64,000 nucleotides of DNA, from assembly GCA_001692895.1 (NCBI GenBank), contig KV748176.1:3038001-3102000 (forward strand), in the 5' to 3' direction. The stretch is from Cenococcum geophilum 1.58. Its lineage: Eukaryota > Ascomycota > Dothideomycetes > Gloniales > Gloniaceae. Positions 35,900 to 45,453 of the stretch are shown here, one piece after another. A program made the position numbers and the translations under genes. A model generated the notes under the pieces. That model searched no databases. It was not told the DNA's origin and was given only the letters and a program-made list of their open reading frames with translations. The stretch's first letter is position 1. Each line of letters opens with the position of its first letter.

Positions 35900-37200
35900 T
35901 CGTTGTCTTTAATATCCGGTCTGCGTAATAGTTTGTTAGTTCCCCTATACTCTAAGAATTTTAGCTCCTATAGCTAATAGCTTACGCCGTACTTAGTATC
36001 TTTATAAATTTAACATACGTTATTATAATAAAACGCAAAACTTCTAATTAAACGCTCTTTTGTTCCTTATAGTACACTATTATCCCTCTATATGTATATG
36101 TCTTCTACTATTAGTCTAGTTCCCTTTATTACATAGTGATTTTAACTATCTTTATAATCCCTCGTAAAGTAACCTTGTTTCCCACAATTTATATAAGCTC
36201 CGTCTTTAAACTACTAACTTTACTATAGAGTCTGCCTAAACGTCTTCTGCTATTAAGATCCCTAGTTTAGCCTCTGCTCCTTAGTCCTATAATTACTAAA
36301 TCCTTAACCTTTAGGTTTCTATAGTTTCTTACTCCCTCTCTTATAGGCTTCTTTAGTACTACTTAGGTCTATTAGCTCTGCGCCATACTATAGTTTCTAA
36401 TTTAGCTTTGGTTATTGCGTACTTTACGTTTTATATAACTATAGAACTCTATCCTAACCTCTCTTAGCCTATTCCCTTTAGTAGATCCAATTATTAATCT
36501 TAATCGCTTAATCTATTAACTCTCTTAGGGTGTCCGCATCTTCTATTAGAATAATCGCGTCCTAGACTTTAGCCTTAAGTCCCTATTTATACTGTGCCAT
36601 AAGCGCCTTATTATTCCACTTAACTTATATAGCTAACGTCTAGAACTGTATTATATATTCTATCGCTAAGGTTCGTTATATAATGTCTTAGAGTTTTCTT
36701 TCCACTATAGTTGCTGCCTCTAGGTCTCTAAATATTTGTATAAGTCGCTCCGTAAACCCTTCCTAGCCTAAGAATATAAATCATACCTCCTAATTAGTGG
36801 TCGTCATTCCGTTTACCTATATTTCCATAAGGTAAGGCTTAAACTACTTAAGTGCCCTTCCTAATAGGAATAGTCCCGCATATGCTATTTAATCCATAGG
36901 TATTAGTAGCTTCGCTCCCTCTTATATAACTTTAAAGTGCATTTATATAAGGAATCCTTTAAGTTTTAATTACTCCCCTAAGAATCTCTTAATAGATAGT
37001 AACTTAATTCTTACTATACCGACCCTGTTAATCCTTTCTTCTAGCGCCGCATTATTTGTTATTAACTGGTTAACTATCTCTTATAATTATCTAACCGTTA
37101 TAGGTTGTTATAAGTTAGTATCTACTATACTAGTGTCACCTCCTGACTTTAAAGTAGTTGCCGCCGTTAATAGCATTATGGTGGCTGCTTTTAGTGGCAT
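35900..37200 (-). pseudogene. gag: gag of element E
   Basis: ATG at 37198-37200 (plus-strand CAT) begins MPLKAATIMLLTAATTLKSGGDTS. The zinc knuckle lies at about 36160-36200 and reads YINCGKQGYFTRDYKD, with two of the CCHC ligands turned to Tyr. The frame is long and the stops are RIP-type. The gag at 28410 (plus strand) is a relative. Gag packages the element's RNA through this knuckle. Confidence 0.8.
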
Positions 37201-37245
37201 ATTATTTAACTTTCTATATTTAATACCGTAATTAGGTAGTAATTA

Positions 37246-37669
37246 TATAACGGAACCTTATAGCAAGTACTACAGTAGGCTCGTTATTAGGCTAGGTATA
37301 TAGGTAATATAAATTAAAGTTAACAACGTAATAATAACTGATAGAGTGGTTGCCTAATAGATTAGCTCTAATTATATTCTAAGAATTACTATAAGGAAGG
37401 AACTATCTAGGTANGNANTAAGGGTCCTTAAATANANNACCGTACTCNTATAAAATCCTTCTTNTATATAATNTANNTNNNNTCTATNTACTCTNTTACG
37501 GATTATATAGATCCTATAGATTATATAGATTACGTTACGTGACCTTAGTTACTATTCCTCATTACATAGCTTTATCGGCTCCATCCTGGACCGTGCTTAT
37601 ATTAACTAACTAGCTTCTTCTAACTCCTCTCTAAGTAGTCATAACATCGTACTTAAAGCGTCCGTAATA
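37246..37669 (-). repeat. 5' LTR of element E
   Basis: 424 bp, TATAACGGA to TCCGTAATA (both ends altered by RIP-type changes). It differs from the 3' LTR mainly by transitions. Isolated N bases lie at 37415-37493. Only 45 bp separate it from the gag start. Confidence 0.92.
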
Positions 37670-37674
37670 TTGGT

Positions 37675-37900
37675 AGAACTTGGCGGAATATAGCAGAATA
37701 TAGTAGATTGCCGTCTCGTGGTTAGTCTTTAGTTATTAAGTCGGTAGAAATAGGTAGACGTGTATAAGGTATTATAGGAGTGTCCTATAATATATACAAG
37801 AGTTAGATAAAGAACTAAATTAATTTTATAAACTAGATTAGAACTAGGATAGTATATTTAGCTAGTAGTTAGTAGAGAAAGTTCTTATATACTAGTTCTA
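37675..37900 (+). repeat. putative 5' LTR of element F, right part, plus leader
   Basis: It continues from 29845 after the element E insertion. The LTR probably ends in or near TCCTATAATATATACA (about 37780-37796). The leader up to about 37900 has no identified primer-binding site. Confidence 0.4.
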
Positions 37901-39860
37901 TTCAGCAATAGGATTTAAAAATTAAAACGATTAAACTATTAGCAGCAATAATAAGGTAATGAAGGCAGCTTATTAGGAGCATATAGACCGTAAAAATGTA
38001 ATAATAGAGGTAGAGGTTAAATCTACTATAGAAGAACGTTTAGTAATAAGGATTTAAACTCTATTAAACATAATATCTATTACTTTATAAGACGTAAGAG
38101 AAGTAGGACTATAAGCTACTTTAGCACTTAATAAAAGCAAAAGGCTAAACACTTAAGATTTTTAAGATAAGGTAAGATAAGCTTAAGGACCTATAATAAA
38201 TAAAAACTAATAGAGTAGAGTAGTAGTTTAGTTTATAGATAAACAAATAAGTATGTGATAAAGATTCCCTATAAGTAAAGTATAAAAGCGGGTTTTATAG
38301 AAATAGGAAAAGAACTTAAACCTAAAGTAGGGTTTAATCCCTAAAGGTATAAAGGACATAGCTAGAGAGCTAGGCTGCTAGGTAGATAAATTCGCTAATA
38401 GATAGTAAGTAAAAGGTAAATAAAGCGTTTAGCCTTAGAGTCGAATAATTAATACTAAAATTATAAAATTTAAGGATTTAGAGAATTTAATAGGCTAATG
38501 CAAACTAGGATAAGACTAGGAAGGATTGAAAAATTAAATTAAAGCGTAGTAAGAATAAAAAGGTTATTAAGGACTAAAGATATTAGGTAGACCTAAAGAT
38601 AAAGCACTTTTATAAAAGATTACTAATAGGCTTAGAGCAGGCACGCTAAGAGTAAAATAGCTTAAAAAACTAGAATAAGAAGAGATTTTAGGGATTTTAA
38701 CTAGATTTAAACAACGGTATATAAAAGGCTATTATAATATAGCAATAATAAGATACTTTATTATAAATAGATTATATATACTTATAGAGCTGTACTAAAA
38801 GTAGTATAGGTGGCAACGTAGTAATAAATAGAAAGATTTCTACTTGTAGCTAAATAAAAGAGTTATCTAAAACTAAGTAATAATAGAAAGGCGTATAAGT
38901 TATATTAAGGAGATATTAATTATAATAACTAAGAGTTTAGAAGAACAATTAGAGGACTAAAAATATTAAAGATAAATATTAGTACTAGTAAATAAGAAAC
39001 TAACGTTTAGATTAACTAAATAAATGTTTAAACTTAAGAGTAAAGATAAGCTAAAAGTTAACCTAAGACACCTAGCGTATTGTATATTAGTATAGATTGC
39101 ATATATATATAAAAACCTAAAAGAAAATAATTGAAAGTACCTAATAAGGATATATTAAGCGCTAGATAAGCAATAGTATCAAAATACTAAGTATATATGC
39201 GGCTAGCATTTAGTAGAAGTTTAAAAGTTAAATAACTTAATACTTTAACTAGAAAGATTGCTTATGGAAAAATACTTAAACGGATAATAGTAGTGAGAAT
39301 ACTTAAAAAATATATATTTATAGTATATTAAAGATAAAAAGCGAACTAGGCATTAGCCGAAAGTAAATTAAGTATAAGTAAAATCTAGTAGCTAATAGTT
39401 AAGAAAAGTAGAGGCCTATAAAACTAGAAGGAGCTAGTAGTAAAGCCTTAGAGCCTTAAAAGAATTTAAGGATAATATCTAAATTTATAAGTTAATTAGT
39501 AAGATTAGTAGTTTAAAGCGCTAATAGATAGTGGAGTAATAAGGAACTATATCTTACTAATAGTAGTTAAAAGGATAGGACTATATTATAAATAAAAAAA
39601 GCACCTTTATCTATTAGTTATAATTTAAGGAGATCTAATAGCTTATAAAGGAGGCATTATTAATCTTAAAATAGGACCTATTTAGATAACTATTAAAGAA
39701 AGGCTAATTAAGATATCATTTAATATCTTACTATTAGGACGGGATAAGGCAGTATTAGGTATGCCTTAGTTATAGAAATATAATTTAAAAATTAATTAGA
39801 TTGTAGGTTAGGTTAATATTAAAAATACTTAATAATATAGAAGGTGTATAGTAACTAAGT
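37900..39860 (+). pseudogene. gag and protease of element F
   Basis: A plus-strand frame from about 37957 (MKAAYQEH) shows lysine/glutamate-rich gag-like sequence. At 39495-39830 there is a clear retropepsin: KALIDSGVIRNYI, then ILLLGRDKAVLGMP and KYNLKIN. The D-S-G active site is intact, which is unusual in this window. The protein is closely related to the protease of element E. RT, RNase H and integrase are missing: the frame stops at about 39850, just before LINE L. Stops elsewhere are RIP-type. Confidence 0.65.
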
Positions 39861-39917
39861 TAGTATAGTACTAAGTTAAAGCGATATATAAAAAAATCAA
39901 GACAGGGTTAAGCTATA

Positions 39918-41550
39918 TTTTTTATTTATTTTTTATATCTATTGTATTATACTATATACAATACTACGCATACAGCCTCTAGGCTATAGCTCTATAGTTC
40001 TATATATATAAATCATTTTAGGCAGCTTAATATATACTAGTAGCTATATCCTAATAGTTTATAAACCTCTAGACTAGGGGTTTACTAGTCCCTAGTAAAA
40101 TACTAGGTTATTAACAACTAATAGGTAGTTTAGAAAAAAAATAGAAAAGACTATAAGAAATTAAGAAACCCTAACGCCTATCTATGCCCTATTTGTAGTT
40201 TATTCTATCCTTTTACTCTCTAATATTTATCTACTAGAATCCTAGTAGGAGTTACCTCCTTCTAAGAATCCTACTGTTATTAGCCACTTTCTAGTAACTA
40301 TTTCTGTCCTATTTCGAAATAAAAAGAGCGCATCTCTTTATATAAAATAGTTTCTTTAGAGAGAGGAAAGACCCTAGTTGCCTTTATATCTCCTTTCTCT
40401 CTCCTCTATATAGGTTGCAGTCTAGTAGTAAATACTTAGGAGTTTGTATAGCTTTACATTCTCTAAAGTATCTGCCTTCTTTATCTTTTCCTATTGTCTT
40501 TAAGAAGGACTTAAAGAAGCCTTTTCCTAGCTTTAGCTGAAAGAAAGCCAACTATAGCTTTTTAGGATATCTATCCTTAGGGGCTTTAAGAGAAAAGGAA
40601 TAGTTTCCTTTACAGATCCTAGTATAGTGTTTTCCTTTATTTTTATTTAGTTGCTAATTATTTTTCCACTATTCCAGTATCTTTTCTCTTGCTACTCTCT
40701 CTATATAGGCTAAGGAGGTATAAAAAGACTGTATTTTTCTTCTAGAAAGACCCTTTTTAGCTAGTTTATTAGCTATTTTATTTTTATAGATTTCTAGGTG
40801 GCTAGGAACCTAATAAAAGTTAATAGAGACACTCCTACTAGCTAGGTATAAGCAACTTTGCGTAATTTTAAAGACTAGTTCTTGTCCACCCATAAAAGAA
40901 TTTAGTTATAATCTTTTAGTAGCCGCCTGGCTATCTATTAAAAATATAAACCTACTTCTCTTTTAGTCTTTACTGCTTTAGGTATTCTAGGGCCCTATAG
41001 ACTAAATAGAGTTCTACGTTTATAATTTCTATATATGGTTCTAGATTCCAGTTTATTGCATATTTAATTCTATTTCTCTCTCCTATTTTATATACAGCTA
41101 CTATACTTAATTTGCTATCTTTTAAGCCATCTATATAGTATTTATCTACTAGGTCCCACTCTAGGGATTCTTATAAATCTTCTACTAGTCTTAGATATTT
41201 TTATACAGCTTCTTCCTTATAACTTTTAGAGATAGAAAAGGATGCAGAAATAGGGGGAAGCCACGGTTTTTGATGCTCTAAAGATGTTTTCTTTATTTTC
41301 TAATTTTAAATTAATTATTAGACTTTAGAAGTTAGAGATAGTAGCTATATATTTAGCTGTAGAAGGTACTTTATAGTAAAGTTTTTAGAGTTAAAACTAG
41401 AGCTAAAACTAGCTACTAATTCGTCTCTATCTTTATTAATCTCTCCTATATAAGCCTTCTTAATTATATAGTTTTCCTTAAATTATAGGATTTTTAGTGC
41501 TATAAGGGCGCGAAGAGACTTCGGGGAAGATTCGAAGGAATAATATAAAT
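39918..41550 (-). mobile_element. 5'-truncated LINE fragment L
   Basis: On the minus strand, an RNase H domain is followed by a C-terminal cysteine/histidine region and then an A-rich end (seen as TTTTTTATTTATTTTTT at 39919-39935 on the plus strand). This arrangement is typical of the 3' end of a non-LTR retrotransposon, and 5' truncation is usual for such insertions. No EN or RT remains. No clear target duplication was found, so the 5' edge (about 41550) is approximate. Confidence 0.75.
40140..41200 (-). pseudogene. LINE RNase H and C-terminal region (element L)
   Basis: RNase H at about 40750-41150: DGLKDSKLSI, INVELYLVYRALEYL, FLIDSQAATKRL and VPSHLEIYKNKIANKLAKK, carrying the expected D (DGL), E (VEL), D (IDSQ) and late H/N positions of the type I RNase H fold. 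Downstream (about 40140-40740) comes the sequence with HYTRICKG and YLLLDCNLY, resembling the terminal zinc-finger segment of fungal LINEs. The domain removes the RNA strand during target-primed reverse transcription. Two frame changes and RIP-type stops break it. Confidence 0.75.
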
Positions 41551-41736
41551 TTTATCTAAATCTAAGGGTATATAGCTCTCGCTAAAAACAAGACGTTGCG
41601 TAAAGAAGAGAAAGGAATAATAAGAGAATTATATAATTAAATAGTTAGGGACTTAGTGGTCAATATATGCGCATATATATACGCGGTCTTTAACAGACTT
41701 TAGTAAAATTTAATTAATCTAGTAGAATTTGGTTAA
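41551..41736. repeat. LTR-like remnant, left of copia G
   Basis: It contains GACTTAGTGGTCAATATATGCGC followed by two TAGTA(A/G)AATTT units. It continues at 44828 after copia G. The layout resembles the element F LTR at 29740-29845. The joined sequence ends next to a C7TTTT run (44900-44910) that would be the polypurine tract of minus-strand element K. Whether it is K's 3' LTR or F's 3' LTR cannot be settled here. Confidence 0.35.
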
Positions 41737-41952
41737 TGTTGGGAATAAAGGCAAGTAGTCACTACATAAGGCAAATTGCCATTACGGGTGGCAAGTTGCC
41801 GTTACGTGCGGCAAGTTTCCGTCACGTGTCGCCGCGGCAGTAGCGTGGCGAGGAGCCTTAAGCTCCTCGCCCTCCCTTACATATATTAAGAACAACAATC
41901 ATTATACTATCTACGAACCGTAGCTACATGATATCCCCTTGTATAACTAATA
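41737..41952 (+). repeat. 5' LTR of copia G
   Basis: 216 bp. Ends: TGTTGGGAATA and CTAATA. It contains three tandem units of about 20 bp on the theme GGCAAGTTGCCGTTACGTG (41767-41830), each with the small palindrome GGCAA-TTGCC and an ACGTG core. It then has a perfect hairpin with arms GGCGAGGAGC (41847-41856) and GCTCCTCGCC (41862-41871). These are candidate promoter and RNA-end signals. All four copia LTRs in the window keep them. Confidence 0.92.
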
Positions 41953-42061
41953 CTAATTAGTAGTTAACTTTACTGTTATACTATAGAGCAGCTAGGTATT
42001 CTAATAAGAAGAGACAAGCTATTATACTAGTACTACTTATGCTAAAGGGAGCTGTCTTTTA

Positions 42062-42315
42062 AGGTTAGAACTGGTCCTAAACTTTAAATAGAACTCTTTT
42101 ACAAATCTAAGGATCTAAAGGCTAGAACTGGTCCTAAGCCTTTCTAAGATTACGGATTCTTGCGTCTATTACGCAGAATAACACGCTTTACGAGTCTTCG
42201 CGATTTAAGGCCAGAACTGGTCCTAAGCCCTATAATCATAAATATACGTCTAAACGCGTACTAAACAACGAACGCGTACTAAACGACAAATATATATTAC
42301 GAACGCGTACTAAAC
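42062..42315 (+). repeat. leader repeats of copia G
   Basis: Three copies of the imperfect palindrome GGCTAGAACTGGTCCTAAGC (near 42065, 42120 and 42206), then three copies of GAACGCGTACTAAACGA (about 42255-42315). Both lie between the 5' LTR and gag. The first motif is also present three times in copia H (near 57769, 57857 and 57915), so it is a family trait. They may act in RNA packaging or translation; this is inference. Confidence 0.75.
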
Positions 42316-42356
42316 GATAATCCCTACACTAATAATACTTCCCTCCCTCCAAAAAC

Positions 42357-44225
42357 ATGGCTACGCCTACTTTAAACGACTGGGAAGACTCCTTACCACT
42401 AGGGGTAACTTCGTACGCGAAACTTATTAATAAAAATCGGGACGAATTTACCTTTAATATAATAACTTATACCGTAAAATAAGTTAATAGCTTTCTTCTA
42501 TACTGTATTATGTTCTACTAAAGTAGATATTACGCTAATTTACAGCTATGGGAATATTTTAGGGAGGATTTTATAAGATGGACCGCTAACACCTAGGTAC
42601 TTGGCAATGTTGATATTGTTTAGAATTTTTAAGACTTTCTCCGTAGGAATGGGGTATATATTACTAAGAACGGTAACCTAATTACTAGTAATATTTAGGC
42701 CGTTATTACTAGTATAGAAGAACCAGTATAGACAGAAGCTAAGATTATACGTTAACTACGGAAACCTAGAACCAACCTATATTCTTTAGAGGGCAACTTT
42801 AATTCGGAACGAAACCCCCAGAACGCTACTCTCTTACCTAGAGGTGCTTTCCCACCTGGAGGTGCTCTCCTACCTAGAGGCACTCCTCTACCTCCGCCAC
42901 CTCTAGCTTCTCTACTCTAGCCAACCGGTGACCCTCTACTACGAGAAGTTACGAATCTAATGAAGGTATATTTGGATGAAGAGAAGAAGTTTAGAGGAGA
43001 ATTATACGACATGCTCGGAGCAAAACTACAGGTCTTCTATGACTGTTGCAACAAGGTCGGAATTCAATACCACCAGTATCCTGAAGATACGATCATGGTT
43101 GTGCTTAAGCCATTATATGGAATCGCAGAGGCAGGAACTCACTGGTGGGCTACCTACAGCAAGCACCATAAAGAGAAGCTTTTGATGACTACTTCTACAT
43201 TCGATCCCTGCTTCCTTATCACAACCACGGAAACCCTATTTGGAATCGTTAGTATGCAAACTAATAATATAATTATCTTAGGAGACGACCAATTCTTAGC
43301 TCTTAAAGAGAATAAGCTAGTAAAGGCAAATCTTATGGCAAAGCTAAAGGAAAAGCTTAATTTAATAACACTATTACTTTTTAATAAATGCATCCTCTCC
43401 CTAAATAAGGATTCTATTGCTTTGCGCCAGAAGGGTTAAGGCAAGAGGATTAATATTATTAACGTTAACTCTCTAAAACAAGGATATATAGAGCAACGCG
43501 CTCGCGGAGCTTATATTACTTCTATTTATCAACCTAAGGCTTTATTTAATCTCTCTGTTGCCGCCTAACACTAGGAACTAACTAAGGATAACGTTCTTGC
43601 CCTAAATAAACGTCTTTCCTAGCAAATGAACTATCTTAATTAGGGACTACTCTACGTGCCTATTAATCTTCCTACCGCTAAGCTCTTTATATTTATTAAT
43701 AAATTATTTATAAATAATAAAGATTTTAGCTCCTAGTTAGGATATAAAATTATTATTACAAATAAATTTACTAGAGAGAATGACTTTATAATCTATAGTA
43801 ATCTTATCTATTAGAGCTTAACTAAGAGCAAGCGCGTCACCCAAAGTGTTTTAGGCGTTAGAGATATATAAAATAATTAGTGGAGTTAATATGGCAATTA
43901 CAATTGGAACTACTCTAAAGATAATTATAGATTAACTTAAACTTCCTATTATCCCTATAATCGTGTACACTGACTTATATTCCCTCTATAAGTGTTTAAT
44001 TAAGCTTAGTACTATAAAGGAGAAGCGCCTTATAATTAATATTATAGCACTTTAACAATCCTACGAGCGTTAAAAACTCTTTAAGATTTAATAGATTAAT
44101 AGCTAAGATAACCTAGTAGATGTAATAATAAAGGCGAACCCAAATAAGGCACTAGAGACGTTTATTTATACAAATACTCTACGTATATAAGTTAAAGGTT
44201 AGGTTAAAAGGGAGTCCCTAGAAAT
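42357..44225 (+). pseudogene. gag-RT-RNase H fusion of copia G
   Basis: ATG 42357 begins MATPTLNDWEDSLPLGVTSYAKLINKN, the copia gag. Gag and RT are in one frame across the deletion junction (about 43063-43080). RT continues with LKPLYGIAEAGTHWW (43108-43155), a QTNN box (about 43258-43269; Asp-Asp expected) and LGDD. RNase H follows to about 44220, with SLYKCLIKL, RAL-type helix residues and a D-N-L-V-D segment. Stops flank the fusion on both sides (several in gag; TAA at 43437-43439, probably CAA originally). The RT is dead through the Asn-Asn change. Confidence 0.85.
42960..43439 (+). CDS. residual open frame spanning the gag-RT junction of copia G
   Basis: The longest uninterrupted reading frame in the window (159 codons), starting at an internal gag methionine (MKVYLDEEKKF). 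It is part of the gag-RT fusion, not a separate gene. Residues 1-36 are gag C-terminal sequence and the rest is RT. It has no expected promoter of its own. Bases 42960-43255 keep many CA/TG dinucleotides and look nearly free of RIP, whereas sequence before and after is TA-shifted. It is probably not translated into a working enzyme, since the catalytic Asp pair reads Asn-Asn. Confidence 0.5.
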   Translation: MKVYLDEEKKFRGELYDMLGAKLQVFYDCCNKVGIQYHQYPEDTIMVVLKPLYGIAEAGTHWWATYSKHHKEKLLMTTSTFDPCFLITTTETLFGIVSMQTNNIIILGDDQFLALKENKLVKANLMAKLKEKLNLITLLLFNKCILSLNKDSIALRQKG

Positions 44226-44258
44226 TTCTTAGTTATATAAGGTCTTAAGATATCTAGG

Positions 44259-44388
44259 AACTTTAACCGGCGGTTAAAGTTATTTAATTAGTTAGATTCT
44301 CTTACTAAGACTTTTTTAGAGTATAATATTTTACAGACCCTAACTTAACCTAGCTAATTAGGATTTTCTATCCCTGGGATAGAAAATT
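44259..44388. repeat. two-palindrome module in copia G
   Basis: Second-type palindrome first: 44259-44281, arms AACTTTAACC and GGTTAAAGTT around GGC (all arm bases paired). Then the first-type palindrome 44362-44388, arms GATTTTCTATCCC and GGGATAGAAAATT, 12 of 13 paired around one base. It lies between RNase H and the 3' LTR. Confidence 0.88.
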
Positions 44389-44606
44389 GCTATTAGCTTA
44401 CTTACTACTAGGGCCTTAGCGGCCCTCCAAATAAGATATCTACCTATAACTTCTAAGTAAGAAAGCACCACGTGCTAAGAGGCAAATTTTAGAATAGCGA
44501 GACTTATATTACAATAGCAATAGTAAGTAAGGAGGATTAATATTTATTATACTAGTTAAGCGGTATATATATATATAAATGGCAACTATAAAAGAAGAGT
44601 TGCTAG

Positions 44607-44822
44607 TGTTGGGAATAAAGGTAAGTGGTTACTATATAAGGTAAATTGCCATTATAGGTAGCAAGTTGCCATTACGTGCGGTAAGTTGCCATCACGTATT
44701 GCCGCGGCAGTAGCGTAGCGAGGAGCTTTAAGCTCCTCGCCCTCCCTTATATATATTAAAAACAACAATTATTATACTATCTACGAACCGTAGCTACGTG
44801 ATATCCTTTTATGTAACCAACT
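44607..44822 (+). repeat. 3' LTR of copia G
   Basis: 216 bp, TGTTGGGAATA to CCAACT. Same tandem units and GCGAGGAGC/GCTCCTCGC hairpin as the 5' copy. More TA-shifted in the tandem units than the 5' LTR. Confidence 0.92.
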
Positions 44823-44827
44823 GTTAA

Positions 44828-45303
44828 AGCGTTGGAATTTATCTATTAAGTGTTTTACTAAGACATTCCTATTATAACTGGGCTAGTCCTATTATAGTAC
44901 CCCCCCTTTTAGCCAAAGGTCTAAATAATTTAATTTTAGTTAAGACTTATAACTTATTGCGTATTATATTTTCGCGTTAAGTAGTAGTATAGGGTTTTAC
45001 CGGTTCTAATTATTAAATAGGCCAATTAGGATTTTTTTATCTCTAGGATAGAAAATCACTATTAGCTTAGTTAAGGCGGTAAGCGGAACTAATATCTTTA
45101 TAATAGGTCTTAGCAAGGCAAATCTAACCAATTAGATAACTTTAACTAGCGGTTAAAGTTCCTTAATATCTTATATATTATAAAATTGTATTATAAACAT
45201 TATAATGTATTTTAAGTTCTCTTTAATTTTAAGCTTCCTGCTATTATATTTTATATATTTATATTAGGTGGCAGTCTTTTACCTTTATATTATATCCATC
45301 TAG
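44828..45303 (-). mobile_element. gypsy element K, 3' noncoding segment
   Basis: This lies between copia G and LINE I. It contains a C7TTTT run at 44900-44910 (a G-rich polypurine tract on the minus strand) and the two-palindrome module. It is joined to 50934 by removal of LINE I, whose target duplication sits at both edges. The bases left of the C7 run are probably LTR. Confidence 0.6.
45030..45160. repeat. two-palindrome module in element K
   Basis: First palindrome 45030-45057 (GATTTTTTTATC.. to GATAGAAAATC, one base longer in the first arm). Second palindrome 45138-45160 (arms AACTTTAACT and GGTTAAAGTT around AGC). It is preceded by GGCCAATTAG and followed by CCTTAATATCTT, as in element D. 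Confidence 0.85.
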
Positions 45304-45453
45304 GCGAAAGATACGAATGAATCGAGAACTAGTTACCATATATTGCAATTGCAATACCGCTAGTAAAAGAACTGGAGCTCTTGCTGCACCCGGCCCAAAA
45401 AGACCAAAACCAACCAAAAGAACCCTGAAAAACACCCAGAGAATCCCCCTGAG

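Larger units (their letters stand above)
29846..37669 (-). mobile_element. Ty3/gypsy element E, full length
   Basis: A 7.8-kb element with two 424-bp LTRs (29846-30269 and 37246-37669). It reads on the minus strand as gag, protease, RT, RNase H and integrase. The flanks are TTAGT (29841-29845) and TTGGT (37670-37674), a 5-bp TSD with one G-to-A difference. It inserted into the LTR of element F. A cluster of N bases falls in its 5' LTR. Confidence 0.92.
41737..44822 (+). mobile_element. Ty1/copia element G, internally deleted
   Basis: Two 216-bp LTRs (41737-41952 and 44607-44822) flanked by a perfect GTTAA TSD (41732-41736 and 44823-44827). The interior keeps the leader, gag, the end of RT and RNase H, but about 3 kb (protease, integrase, first part of RT) is absent when compared with copia H at 52337-58245. 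It is therefore non-autonomous and must have been moved by a complete relative. A purine-rich tract AAAAGAAGAG lies just before the 3' LTR. Confidence 0.93.

Noticed and set aside
43154-43393. 79-codon minus-strand open frame
   Set aside because: Antisense to the copia G RT patch; the coding strand is established by RT motifs.
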